Below, piece by piece: positions 23,749 to 34,570 of a stretch of 64,000 bases of DNA. The stretch comes from Adineta ricciae (lineage: Eukaryota; Rotifera; Eurotatoria; Adinetida; Adinetidae), in contig CAJNOJ010000127.1 of the NCBI GenBank assembly GCA_905250025.1, forward strand, positions 186,001 through 250,000, in the 5' to 3' direction. The notes under the pieces are model-generated. The model ran no database searches, was not told where the DNA came from, and was given only the letters and a program-made list of their open reading frames with translations. The translations under genes were made by a program, and so were the position numbers. How positions within the stretch are numbered: position 1 is the first letter of the stretch; each line of letters starts with the position of its first letter.

Positions 23749-24504
23749 ATGGGCAAACTTGATGGAAAAATTGCATTGATCACAGGTGCTTCACGAGGCA
23801 TCGGTTTTGCTATTGCACAACAATTCATTGCTGAAAATGTACAACATCTTTTCATCACAGGTCGACATCAAAACACTCTCAACGAAGCGTTAGAACAACT
23901 TCGTTCACAAAATGTCACAACAGTACAAGGTGATGTGTCCGATATGACACATTTAGATTCACTTTATCAAATTATTCAACAACATCAACAACGATTAGAT
24001 ATTATTGTTGTTAATGCAGGTATCTCTCCTCTTGCTTTACTTGGATCAATCACTGAAAATGATTTCGATCAAACATTCAATATCAATGTCAAAGCCATTG
24101 TATTTACTGTTCAAAAACTTCTACCATTATTAACTGATGGTGCATCGATCATACTCATTGGTTCTGTTTCATCAATCAAAGGTCATCCTATGACAAGTAT
24201 TTACAGTGCATCAAAAGCAGCTGTTCGATCATTTGCTCGATGTTGGTCAATGGAATTGAAACATCGAAGAATTCGAGTAAATACATTGAGTCCAGGAAGT
24301 ATCGACACTCAAATGATAAAAAATGTTGCCAATACACAAGGAATAAAACCAACTTTTCTTTCTGATCTCATTTCAACTATACCTTTGAATCGATTTGGAA
24401 CATCTGATGAAGTAGCAAAAGCAGCTGTTTTTCTTGCTTCCGATGATAGTAGTTATATCACTGGTATTGAATTATTTATTGACGGTGGAAGAGGACAAGT
24501 TTAA
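23749..24504 (+). CDS. Short-chain dehydrogenase/reductase
   Basis: An NAD(P)-dependent classical SDR of 251 residues, about the family's usual length. The cofactor motif Thr-Gly-x3-Gly-x-Gly is at residues 12-19, Asn-Ala-Gly at 89-91, a catalytic Ser at about 139, and the Tyr152-x3-Lys156 pair. It ends in the typical Phe-Ile-Asp-Gly-Gly. It is intronless and has its own TATA box. The substrate is unknown. The short, bacterial-looking form (3-oxoacyl-ACP reductase or glucose-dehydrogenase like) suggests transfer from bacteria, but SDRs are so widespread that only a tree could tell. The next gene starts 217 bases downstream on the same strand, also intronless. Confidence 0.9.
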   Translation: MGKLDGKIALITGASRGIGFAIAQQFIAENVQHLFITGRHQNTLNEALEQLRSQNVTTVQGDVSDMTHLDSLYQIIQQHQQRLDIIVVNAGISPLALLGSITENDFDQTFNINVKAIVFTVQKLLPLLTDGASIILIGSVSSIKGHPMTSIYSASKAAVRSFARCWSMELKHRRIRVNTLSPGSIDTQMIKNVANTQGIKPTFLSDLISTIPLNRFGTSDEVAKAAVFLASDDSSYITGIELFIDGGRGQV

Positions 24505-24546
24505 ACATTTTCATTTCTCTTTTTATTTTTCTTATTTTCAAATCGA

Positions 24547-24552
24547 AATAAA
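24547..24552 (+). terminator. AATAAA signal of the SDR gene
   Basis: AATAAA, 43 bases after the SDR stop. Confidence 0.5.
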
Positions 24553-24677
24553 TATTCATTCTCTCTTTCATTCTGCGAATGTGATATATTTATTTTTATA
24601 TGATGATCATTCTCCGAAAGATCTTTATCTTATCTTTTCATTTTTCTTTTCATAGAGATCCATGTTTTCTCATAGAC

Positions 24678-24686
24678 TATATAAAA
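24678..24686 (+). promoter_or_regulatory. TATA box that decides the ABC transporter start
   Basis: TATATAAAA lies after the upstream ATG at 24662 and 36 bases before the ATG at 24722, so the latter is the better start. Confidence 0.5.
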
Positions 24687-24721
24687 TCAAACATGTCATC
24701 TTCTTCATCACATCCCTAACA

Positions 24722-27700
24722 ATGAAGAATCACCCTCAACATTGTTCATTGCCAATATCAACACAACAACGACAATCTTGTCGATTAGATTGGGCACAAT
24801 CTTCTCCTTTTCGATGGATTTATGTTCTCTTTTGGTTTTGGTTAAATCCAATCTTCAACAGTGCTTCGAAATATAAAATCACTGATGAACATTTATTTGA
24901 TGTTTCACCAACTGATGATTGTCAACATTTATTAAATAAACTTGAAATTGTATTGAAAACATTTCAACATTCATCTCAATTGATCAATACAAAGAAAATC
25001 ATTGCAAAAACATTTTGGAAAGAAACAATATTCATCGGTCTTCTTCTATTTCCATATTTTGCAGCTAAAATAGCTCAGCCTCTTCTTCTCAAACAAATTA
25101 TCATGCATATTAACGATATTCATGTATCATCATCTGTTATTTATCTTTATGCAATTACTCTTGGACTTGTAAAAACAATTCTTGTTCTCATACATCATCA
25201 ATATTTCTTTCATATAACACGAATAGGAATGCATATTCGTATTTCACTTTCAACATTTATCTATAAAACATTATTATCATTACCAAATAATACGATACGA
25301 ACAATGACATTTAGTCAATTATTTAATCTTATTTCAAACGATCTCTACAAATTTGAACAATTTTTTGTTTATATTCATTTTCTTTGGGCCGGACCATTTC
25401 AAGCATTGATTATATTCATTTTCATTTGGAATGAAATCGGTATTATTGCAACTTTATTTGGTTATGCTGTTTTATTAATTCAAATTCCTTTACAATTATA
25501 TTTTAGTTCTCTATTTCGATTTTATCGAAAAGCAACTATTCAATCGACAGATGAACGTATCAAAATCATTAATGAAATGTTAATGGCTAATCAAATGATT
25601 AAAATGTATCAATGGGAAGAAGCATTAGAACATCTTAGTAATCAAATTCGATCGAAAGAAATTCAAAGTATACAAAAAGCAAATCGAATTCGTTCAATTA
25701 ACATGGCTATTCATTTCTTTTCATTATCATTGATTTCTTTTGCTACATTTGCTGGAAGTTGGTTCATTGGTCAAACATTATCAAGTGTAACAATCTTCAC
25801 TATTTTATCATTCTTTGGAATAATGAAAGATCCATTAACAGTTGGTTTTCCTTATGCAATTGAAACAATGAGTGAATGTTTTATTGCATCTCAACGAATT
25901 GATCAATTTATGAATTTATCGAATACAAATCAATTACAACCCATCCATCAACATCTCAGCAGTGATTGTGATTGTATTGAATTGAACAAAGCTTCATTTA
26001 TATGGAATTCTTCTCAATCACCACCACAACTTATTGATCTTGATGTCAAGATCAAATCCGGATCATTGGTTGCTATTATTGGATCAATTGCATCTGGAAA
26101 ATCTTCTTTATTAGCTGCTATTCTTGGTGAAATGTTTCTTGTCAAAGGTCAAAGAAATGTCATTGGTAACATTGCTTATGTTTCACAAATACCTTGGATA
26201 TTTACAGGAACTATTCGAGAAAATATTTTATTTTATCAAAATTATAACAAACAGAAATACGAACAAGTCTTAGAATCATGTTGTTTAGTATCTGATTTAC
26301 AAAGATTTACAATTGGTGATGAAACAATGATTGGTGAAAAAGGAGTTAATCTAAGTGGAGGACAAAAAGTACGAATTGCACTTGCACGAGCTTTATATAT
26401 GAATGCCGATATTTATTTATTTGATGATCCTTTAGCAGCAGTTGATTCTCATGTAGCACAAATCATTTTTCAACAATGTTTTAGTCAGACAAGTATCTTA
26501 AAAAACAAAACACGTCTTTTAGTTACTCATCAAACACAATTTCTCTCTCAAGTTGATTATTGTATTCTCTTAGATCATGGTCATATTCAACAACAAACTT
26601 CATTTACTCAACTTACCAACATTGACAAGATTCAACATAATAATCATTTCAATACAATTCATCAGATTAATTCCACAACAAATCAATTCGAAACTCATGA
26701 TAAACATTCGATTATCAAAGAAGAAACGTCTAAAGATGGAACAGTCAATCTTTCGATTTGGTTCAAATTGTTCACTTCGAGTTATGGATGGAAAGGATTC
26801 GTTTTTCTCATTTTTTTCATGTTACTAGGTGAAACTCTTCTTGATACAACAAATAAATGGTTAAGTGTTTGGTCATCAACATCTAAACAACAACAAAAAC
26901 AATATTTTTATATTTATCTTGGATTAACAATCACAACATGTCTCATTGCTCTCTTTCGTGCTCATGTTTTCTTTCATATAATCCTACGTAGTGCATCAAT
27001 CTTTCATACAAAGATGTTAAAAGGTGTTCTGTATACTTCATTGACATTTTATGAAAGTAATCCTATCGGTCGAATTCTCAGTCGATTTAGTAAAGATCAA
27101 CAGATTCTTGACGAACAATTACCAGTAACATTTTTTGATGCTATGCAATCATTATTCATGACTATTGGAAGTATTATCATCATTGCAATGGCAAATCCTT
27201 GGATATTGTTGATTCTTCTCTTTATTATTCCATCATTTATTTGGTTTAGAAAAATTTATCTACGAGTTAGTCGACAAGTCAAACGATTAGAAAGTACAAG
27301 TCGAAGTTCAATCTATGCTTTATTTTCTTCATCATTCACTGGATTGATGACTATTCGAGCATTTCAAGTTCAACCACACTTTCTAAATTCATTTATGGAG
27401 AAAATTAATGCAAACACACGTGCTTTGTTCATTTTCAATTGTTCAACTCGATGGTTTGCATTACGATTAGATCTTTTAACTTGTTGTTTCACATTTGTTA
27501 CAGCTATTCTTTCTGTTATCTTGCGACAACACATCGATCCATCTTCACTCGCTTTGGCTTTGGTCTATGTCATTAATCTTTCCGAATTATTTCAATGGGG
27601 TGTTCGACAATCAGCTGAAACAGAAAATTCCATGATTAGTGCAGAAAGAATCGATGAATATGCTCATCTACCTATCGAAACAGGTTTCGATGAAGACGAG

Positions 27701-28465
27701 ATTCAACCACCCATCGATTGGCCATCCCAAGGAAACATTCAGTTCCAACAATTTCATTTCACATATCGACCTGAACTCGAGCCTGTACTCAAAGGAATCA
27801 ATCTGAATATCAAATCACATCACAAGATCGGTATCATCGGACGAACAGGTGCAGGAAAATCATCCATCTTTCAAGCACTCTTTCGACTCACCGATAAATC
27901 GACTGTCACTGGTCAATTACTCATTGATGACATCGATATCAGTCGAATCAGTCTACGAAATCTACGTTCAAAACTGAACATCATTCCACAAGCACCTGTT
28001 CTCTTCAGTAATACACTTCGATACAATCTTGATCCATTTCATCACTACACAGATGAACAAATATGGAATGCATTAGAAGCAGTTCAGTTGAAAAACAAAA
28101 TCACAAATCTCGAAGATCAACTCAATACAAAAGTAGCAGAATATGGTAATAATTGGAGTGTCGGTGAATGTCAACTCATATGTGTGGCACGCGCAATTCT
28201 AAAACCAAGTCAAATTCTTCTTATTGATGAAGCCACTGCACATATTGACATGAAAACAGATCACATCATTCAACAAATCATTCGTGACAAGTTTCGAAAC
28301 TATACGATCTTAACAATCGCACATCGACTGAACACCATCATAGACAATGATCGTATTGTGATAATGAACAACGGAACCATCACCGACTATGGAACACCAC
28401 AACAATTATTATTACATATAGATGAAAATCAAGAAGAAGAAGAAGAAACAGACACATATCTTTAG
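24722..28465 (+). CDS. ABC transporter, ABCC (MRP4-like) full transporter
   Basis: An ATP-driven exporter, probably of organic anions or drug conjugates, with the order TMD1-NBD1-TMD2-NBD2. An in-frame ATG at 24662 gives 20 more residues, but a TATA box lies between the two, so 24722 is preferred (1247 residues). NBD1: Walker A Gly-Ser-Ile-Ala-Ser-Gly-Lys-Ser at about 454, signature LSGGQ at about 543, Walker B Leu-Phe-Asp-Asp-Pro at about 570. NBD2: Walker A Gly-Arg-Thr-Gly-Ala-Gly-Lys-Ser at about 1039, an unusual signature Trp-Ser-Val-Gly-Glu-Cys-Gln at about 1144, Walker B Leu-Leu-Ile-Asp-Glu-Ala-Thr at about 1166. There is no N-terminal TMD0, as in ABCC4. An intronless 3.7-kb gene is striking here and may be an old retrocopy. 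A decayed copy of its 3' part lies at 45570-46010. Confidence 0.93.
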   Translation: MKNHPQHCSLPISTQQRQSCRLDWAQSSPFRWIYVLFWFWLNPIFNSASKYKITDEHLFDVSPTDDCQHLLNKLEIVLKTFQHSSQLINTKKIIAKTFWKETIFIGLLLFPYFAAKIAQPLLLKQIIMHINDIHVSSSVIYLYAITLGLVKTILVLIHHQYFFHITRIGMHIRISLSTFIYKTLLSLPNNTIRTMTFSQLFNLISNDLYKFEQFFVYIHFLWAGPFQALIIFIFIWNEIGIIATLFGYAVLLIQIPLQLYFSSLFRFYRKATIQSTDERIKIINEMLMANQMIKMYQWEEALEHLSNQIRSKEIQSIQKANRIRSINMAIHFFSLSLISFATFAGSWFIGQTLSSVTIFTILSFFGIMKDPLTVGFPYAIETMSECFIASQRIDQFMNLSNTNQLQPIHQHLSSDCDCIELNKASFIWNSSQSPPQLIDLDVKIKSGSLVAIIGSIASGKSSLLAAILGEMFLVKGQRNVIGNIAYVSQIPWIFTGTIRENILFYQNYNKQKYEQVLESCCLVSDLQRFTIGDETMIGEKGVNLSGGQKVRIALARALYMNADIYLFDDPLAAVDSHVAQIIFQQCFSQTSILKNKTRLLVTHQTQFLSQVDYCILLDHGHIQQQTSFTQLTNIDKIQHNNHFNTIHQINSTTNQFETHDKHSIIKEETSKDGTVNLSIWFKLFTSSYGWKGFVFLIFFMLLGETLLDTTNKWLSVWSSTSKQQQKQYFYIYLGLTITTCLIALFRAHVFFHIILRSASIFHTKMLKGVLYTSLTFYESNPIGRILSRFSKDQQILDEQLPVTFFDAMQSLFMTIGSIIIIAMANPWILLILLFIIPSFIWFRKIYLRVSRQVKRLESTSRSSIYALFSSSFTGLMTIRAFQVQPHFLNSFMEKINANTRALFIFNCSTRWFALRLDLLTCCFTFVTAILSVILRQHIDPSSLALALVYVINLSELFQWGVRQSAETENSMISAERIDEYAHLPIETGFDEDEIQPPIDWPSQGNIQFQQFHFTYRPELEPVLKGINLNIKSHHKIGIIGRTGAGKSSIFQALFRLTDKSTVTGQLLIDDIDISRISLRNLRSKLNIIPQAPVLFSNTLRYNLDPFHHYTDEQIWNALEAVQLKNKITNLEDQLNTKVAEYGNNWSVGECQLICVARAILKPSQILLIDEATAHIDMKTDHIIQQIIRDKFRNYTILTIAHRLNTIIDNDRIVIMNNGTITDYGTPQQLLLHIDENQEEEEETDTYL

Positions 28466-28671
28466 TTCCACTAAAATGACATTCGTGATCTTTGTTTTTT
28501 TTCTTTTCGCACTGGATGATAACACAGAATACATATTAACTTCTGACCCGTAACGTAATCGATCATCTCCACTTTTCTCATGAACTTTTTGTAAGAAGCA
28601 ACAAAGTCCGACATCTAATCGGAGTTGCATTACTTTCTCACTTCTCGACAACATCGAACAAATCAAAGCAA

Positions 28672-29715
28672 TCACAAATGGACACGTTTCATCCATCTCA
28701 CTAATCTCACAAATGTGAGAAGAAGTTCTTTTCGAAATGTTTTCGATGCCCATGTGTAGAGGAAAAACGTGCTCTAAAAATGACAAATGATCGTCTTTCA
28801 GGAAGCGACGATGATGACACTTACTGCAGTGTATGTGTACAGCAGAATCAGAGCTGTTGAAACAATGAATGCATCTATCGCAAGTTGATCTGTTGATTTG
28901 GGTAATGTACTTGTCAAATAAGAATAGAGAGGAAATATGGTGGATGTCATTGCAAAAACAACATAGAAAATCACTTGTAACAAAGAGACTTTCATCAACT
29001 GGAATTCTCGTCGATAATGACTGACATTCATTGAAAGAGATCGATTCGTTGTTGCTTTTTTTGTTGAAATGACAACATTGACTGCTGGTTGAATGATTTG
29101 AATACGTCGATAATGACGAACGTTATGTAAAGTCAACAGAGTAAACACACTGATGATGAGAAATGGTACAATAGATGAAATTGTTATTTGAATAGCATAG
29201 AATTGAGCATAAGCTGAGCCAAGTGGTGCTCCACAGAAGTGTGCTGAAGTTGTTTCATATCCAATCAAACCATGAATACTAAACATAAGCCAAAAACACA
29301 CACTACCGATAATCAATGAAGTAGCAAGACGAGGTGAACTGAATTGTCTGATTCGTGCATGTTGTGTTGACAAAATCCAACGATCAATCGAAATCAAACA
29401 TAAGAATTGACGAGTCAGACCAAGACTGAAGATATAAACAAAGATTCGTAGTTTACAAAGACCAACATTCATTCCAGCAAGATCAACACCAGTTCGAGAG
29501 ATGATCACTCGTGTTAAACCAAACGTATTGAAAAGAAATATTTGTGCAACGGACATTCCAATAAAATAACGTGAACAAGTGTTGGAACGTAATTTTCGAC
29601 GAGAAAAGATCAGAATATTGGTGAGATTGCCGAGAATACCGATGACATAGATAAATGTCATGTAGTATGTCATGAGTGTTGTTGTTAAACTTGTCAATTG
29701 ACTTGCAAGTGTCAT
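28672..29715 (-). CDS. Rhodopsin-type 7TM receptor (neuropeptide-receptor-like)
   Basis: Two exons, 28825-29715 and 28672-28773, with a 51-base intron. The reading frame of exon 1 runs on into a false stop. The donor GTAAGT at 28824 and an acceptor at 28774 restore TM7 (Leu-Tyr-Thr-Tyr-Thr-Ala-Ser-Thr-Phe-Phe-Leu-Tyr) and a short basic tail, for 330 residues. TM1 contains Gly-Asn-Leu-Thr-Asn, and the end of TM3 has Ile-Asp-Arg-Trp in place of Asp-Arg-Tyr. The usual TM7 Asn-Pro-x-x-Tyr is not seen, which I associate with large lineage-specific receptor families in rotifers (recollection, not tested). It converges with the ABC transporter, 206 bases between stops. The ligand is unknown. Confidence 0.87.
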
Positions 29716-31020
29716 TGTTCTCGTGCGAATATCTGAAATAATAGAGAAGAAGTGAATTTCTGAGGTGAGGAAATATATTGATGACGGATGAAATTCGAAC
29801 AGGAGGAAGAATCGTGTTGGAATAGGTTTAATTCAGATACTCCATACAAAGTTTCAAGCGAGTTTCTAAGATAGAACTGAGAAAATCATTAATGCGAAAA
29901 GTAAAACTAATGTCGAAACATGCTATTCTATGTTGTCTCTCTCAACTAATAAATTAATGAATATCATTCAAAAAGGTCGGCAAAGCGTGAGTTTAGAAAT
30001 GACCTTAGAATCTTTCCAGCGTTAATCTTCTTTCCACACAAGTGAATTATCTTCGTAGCACACAACTATTTCATTCTTTTCTCCTACTCATCCATTCTCT
30101 TCCGTATCCTGTATTCTTTTATTTGTTCATTAAGTATACACCAGTACATCATACTTCATTTGCGAATACGATATATATAACGGAAATCGACTGTTCTTAT
30201 GTTATATTGACAAAAGTCATGAGGAAACTGAGGAATATCATCATAGTCATACAGTATATTCTTTGTGATATGAGACATATAGCATTAGAATGTCAACAGA
30301 TTCACTGATTGATTTGAAAAGTCATCAAGTATTTCGTTTCACTTACTTTGTATGTTGAAGGAGTGGAATTTCTACTTGATCTGATCAACTACAACTACTT
30401 TCTAGTAACTTCACATTAGGATAGATAAGTAGTGTCATAACATGTGAATAAGAGCAGTGAAAACAGTTGTCTGTAAATGTGTTTCGATGTTCAATGATGA
30501 AAACTAAGTGCGAGAAACACTATTTAATCAGTGTCTGCTTTCAATACTTGAATTAATAACAATGATGACAATTGTTGCTCATAGTACCCATTGGATGCCT
30601 TTCGGACGAATTCGATTTTGTTTCGTTTTATTCACAGATTTGACTGACGCAAAGTGTTTTTCATTTAGATCAATCGATGATGAGAGAAATGTTCATTTCA
30701 CATGGTGTTTGCATGACTTATCCATCAACCACTGAATTTTGTTTTCTACCTTTTAAGTTGTGTTTACGAAACATTTTATGATAATATCAAAGAAATCTTT
30801 TACATAACTCGTGACTTTTACAATTGCAACTCGAATCTACAAGATTGAATATTCGGCTATATAATTCCAACCTTTTCATCAAACAAAACACTCCTATAAT
30901 CGACTTGAGAGTTAAATATTCTTGCTACTCAAGAAAATACGTAGTGAATGCGATTGTAAATGTTTGATTGTGAACTTTTGAAATGAAACCGTAGTTTAGT
31001 AAATGATATTGAATGATTTG
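29716..31020. other. Intergenic, nothing recognised
   Basis: A spacer of about 1.3 kb containing only short frames without family features. Confidence 0.45.
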
Positions 31021-32600
31021 TTGATGTTCAACAACAGTTAAAATTCAAAGTACAAAGTGGAAAAGAACTTATTCTTCACCTTTTTCTACGAAATTCCTTT
31101 TCTTCAACGTTAAAATGTTTGTTGTCTACAGAAATAGTTGATTATTTATGATATAAACGATCACGATATACACAATCATTTGAGAAAAAGTTTACTGAGA
31201 AACATAATTCTTCGAGTTTCATCTCAGTTTTCTCTACGACAACAACAACAACAACAAAGTTAATTTTCCAAAATATGAACTATTTATGAAATATTTGTTT
31301 CAGGCGATCAACTACACTTGAATTACAATAGTTGAAAGTCGTAGAGAAAAGAGTGAATGAATTTCAGCGTTTTGTTCTCACAATGTCTTTGACGAGAAGA
31401 GCGTTAATGCACACTAAGGCAATTCCTATGATACGCAATATGATGGCATCTATTACCTCAGCTATTTTCTTTCGTGTTTTCTTTGTATTGTTATATATAT
31501 ATATATATACACGATGCAATAAAAGATATAGCCAGTTATACCTAACTGGTAATATCAAACGCACGTCTCGTTTTCTATTCTCACAAGTCAAGGTATAACA
31601 GTAATAAATGTCAATAATTGAACATTTCATTCGTGCTGTGTATGTGAATCTTTCAGTCAGATCATATTTTTTCAGCAGATGATTGTGCTCCTATTTGATA
31701 TCATTTTTGTATATCACTCTATTCTTCTTGATATGGCATCTCTTCGATCTGTTCTCATGGTTTCGATATCAAACACATCTTTGCCAGCATGTCAGTCATG
31801 TGAATTAAATAAGACAAACTGTAAAGATTGCTATTCGATCGAAATGTATCACAACTTATCAAGATGTTGTTTATTGTCAAGTATTCACTTTCAGTTTCGT
31901 CTATTCAGTGATTATATCGATGACGAATATCTCATATCTAATCAAACGAATGCCAGGTATTTTCGTATTCTGATGGAGAGTAGTCACTGTTTTATATTTT
32001 GATATCAAGTGATCCGTTCTTCGATACACTTATTTTTTTGATTTCACAGCAACAGATATTTACAATACAAATATAGTAGCTGGTGTCGATGTAACATCAT
32101 ATTTTAGCAGAGCGAGTTTAACATCGATGACTTCATGTACTCGGTCTACTGATTTAACATCATATAGTAAAAGAGATGAATACTAATATCAATACACGAT
32201 TTGTCAATCATGTCTATAACGCGGTACCACTTACCGAGTCAGGTTTTATTATCGGCCATTCACGAAATCTGTCACGACTAGAAGGTGTATGTTTTGCTAT
32301 AGTCACAATTGATTAGATAGATTATTTCGTCGAATCACTATTGAGAAAGTAGTCAAGTTCTTGTTGGCTGTTCACTTTTGAGTTTAGGAAATAGTTGGAC
32401 TCAGCACTCTGATTTATATCGAATCACCGCAGCTGTGACAAGTTTCGCAGCAGAATCAACTTTCTTTTCAAGGCAAATAACCAAGAATACAGACAGTTAT
32501 GTTAGCTATTGCCGTTTAATAGATCAAAATAAAAGTTAGCACACTATATTAATGATAATATGTAATTTAAAATTAAGGTTTATTTCTAATAAAAGAATTA
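31021..32600 (+). repeat. Dispersed repeat, copy 2 (most complete)
   Basis: It matches 1-1126 through most of its length and 38060-38690 in its last third. It carries about 370 bases (31355-31720) absent from copy 1, including an (AT)n run near 31490-31510. Its coding-like part begins near 31730 and shares a Cys-x-x-Cys-Glu-Leu-Asn segment and a Leu-Ser-Arg-Cys-Cys segment with copy 1. A 27-30 base segment near 31975-32005 is missing from copy 1, and the frame stops there. It ends 310 bases before the D-glutamate cyclase-like gene. Confidence 0.75.
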
Positions 32601-32910
32601 ATACACATCAATTCAAAAGAATTTAAGTGTGAATTTTGCGTTGCACTTATTCTAATAGGTAGAAAGAAAAGAAAGAAAAAGATTAAATCGATATATACAC
32701 CACAAGTCTATCCGCTCGGTCCATCTTTCCTTGTTTATGAAAAACAGTCGTTAGAAGCTTTTATCATTGGTTTACAAATATTTATTGTTTCTACATTCAT
32801 TTATTCTTCTTTACATAGATAGCGATGGGAGTCGCTAGTAGTGGTGACTAATATTCGTATCGTTAAATTAGATAAATTCTTTTTTTTTTATAGTTGCATT
32901 GTCTTCAAAA

Positions 32911-33861
32911 ATGTTGACTCCTGTTGATTATATTCTCGGTAGTTATGATATGCGAAATCTGTCGAAGTTTTATGCACCACCAGGTAGTGCTGAAAAAGCA
33001 GCTGAAACTTTATTAGGACTCCATAAAAACTCATCAATTACTATTCTAACTGGTTTCTGTGTAACCGAAAAACTCGTCGACAACCAGAAAACACCCGTCG
33101 CCGAAAGTGATGGTCCACCAGGTGCAGTTCTTGCTGGTGAAATCTTTCGTCAACTATCTTACCATGTTTCCTATGTTGCTGATCCTGTGACTTGTCAGAT
33201 TCTTCGTGCTTGTTTGAAATCACGAAAAGATGACGATAGTCATGTTTACGAGTTCAATTCCTCACACAATGAAAAAGAGCGAATTGCTGAAGCACAGAGA
33301 CTTCTCAATGCGCTTCAATCCAAAGCAATACTCGCTGGTGAACTCTCAAGTCGAAACTGGTTTGATGGCGTTCGTCGAAATATGATTGGCAAGAACATCG
33401 ATGACTGGAATCCACCTGTGGATGAGATGCTTGTTCAATTTAAAGGTAAAGGTATTATCATTGCTGTTGGTGACGGCGGCAATGAAGCTGGTATGGCTAA
33501 TTTGAAGGATATGATCCCTTTGGCACCAGACGGGAAAACCATTGTTGGAAGTGGAGTGTATTCGGACATACCTGTCACATCTTGGAATTCTAATCTTGGC
33601 TTACAAGCCATTGCTTCTGTTGCGGCAGCAAAAGAAAATCGACTTGATCTGATTCCGACGGGTAATCAAGTGATCCAGATGATTGAAACTGCTTTAAGTG
33701 CTGGTGCTGTCGAAGGTGTCACTCGAGGAGAAGAACAGAATTCTTTGAATGGAGCCTATGCCATACATGGTGTTGATGGATTTGCCCCTTCGGTTCATGG
33801 AGCTGATCAAGATAAACTGAGAAGCACATTGATTCAAATGAAAATCAAAGGAATGTTGTAA
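32911..33861 (+). CDS. D-glutamate cyclase-like protein (DUF4392 family)
   Basis: By family, the DUF4392 domain of DGLUCY-type enzymes cyclises D-glutamate to 5-oxo-D-proline. A frame of 316 residues from the ATG at 32911. Visible features are Thr-Gly-Phe-Cys near residue 49, an Asp-Gly-Pro-Pro-Gly-Ala segment near 68, and the family motif Gly-Asp-Gly-Gly-Asn-Glu-Ala-Gly-Met near 190, likely the active-site loop. This is the cyclase domain alone, without the N-terminal DUF1445-type part of the vertebrate protein, as in some fungal and bacterial proteins. A pyrimidine-rich TATAG ends at 32893, just before the start, so a cis- or trans-splice acceptor is possible. The partner gene 700 bases downstream on the same strand is oxoprolinase-like, which supports the pathway reading. 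Confidence 0.8.
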   Translation: MLTPVDYILGSYDMRNLSKFYAPPGSAEKAAETLLGLHKNSSITILTGFCVTEKLVDNQKTPVAESDGPPGAVLAGEIFRQLSYHVSYVADPVTCQILRACLKSRKDDDSHVYEFNSSHNEKERIAEAQRLLNALQSKAILAGELSSRNWFDGVRRNMIGKNIDDWNPPVDEMLVQFKGKGIIIAVGDGGNEAGMANLKDMIPLAPDGKTIVGSGVYSDIPVTSWNSNLGLQAIASVAAAKENRLDLIPTGNQVIQMIETALSAGAVEGVTRGEEQNSLNGAYAIHGVDGFAPSVHGADQDKLRSTLIQMKIKGML

Positions 33862-33893
33862 ATTGAATAGAAAAAGACATTTCGTTGGAACAG

Positions 33894-33899
33894 AATAAA
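33894..33899 (+). terminator. AATAAA signal of the D-glutamate cyclase-like gene
   Basis: AATAAA, 33 bases after the stop. It shows the gene has its own 3' end and is not in an operon with the hydantoinase. Confidence 0.5.
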
Positions 33900-34570
33900 A
33901 GCACTTACTTATTCCAACAAGCAATTGCGTAATATAGATCTCTATGTGCAAAGCTTCTCATTTTTTTCTCATGATCCCTCTTAGCTATAGTATTTATAAT
34001 TGCGTAATTGGATTGATTTAGAGTTAGTTCAGTCGGTGAACCTTTTTACCATTGATTTACCTTTTGAAAGATTCGTAAAACAAAGTTACCTCTGCATTTT
34101 ATCCTCTTCTCTTGATCTGTTATAGTTCGATTTCTGCAAGACAAACTATATTGACGGTGTATACAAGAGAAAATCGTCCTTATATTCCCCAGTGCTCACA
34201 AGAAACCTCAATTTCTTTCAAAATTAAACCGATCTGTAAATGGTTAACAACAGTAGGCAATAGAACAACTGAGTGAGATACGAGTATAAGGGAGAAATTG
34301 AATCTTATATTTCAAATTGTCATGCGCGTGATAAGTATTCGCATTATTTTTGTCGAGTTACATTCTATCTTACTACCTTCGCGCTTTGATCAGAGTGGAT
34401 AGAGGATGTCATAACATGCGAGTATCTACTTAACCGAAAACATGTACATAATGTATGTCGACATATTATTCTTTTGCACAACTAATTATATTTTCTTTTT
34501 TCTAATAGAGGAAAGAGAAAAAGAATCGCGTATATTTAAACCGAAGAAACAGTACGATAGAGAGTATACA
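33900..34570. other. Intergenic, hydantoinase promoter region
   Basis: No gene is seen. A tRNA-like A box near 34025 was considered and rejected. Confidence 0.5.

Noticed and set aside
28412-28786. A 124-residue minus-strand open frame
   Set aside because: It has no family features, overlaps the ABC stop and the receptor's real last exon, and is in a different frame from that exon.
34025-34036. A perfect tRNA A-box-like string with a 4-bp D-arm
   Set aside because: The anticodon loop lacks the invariant T33, and neither the acceptor stem nor the T arm pairs. At best a chance match.
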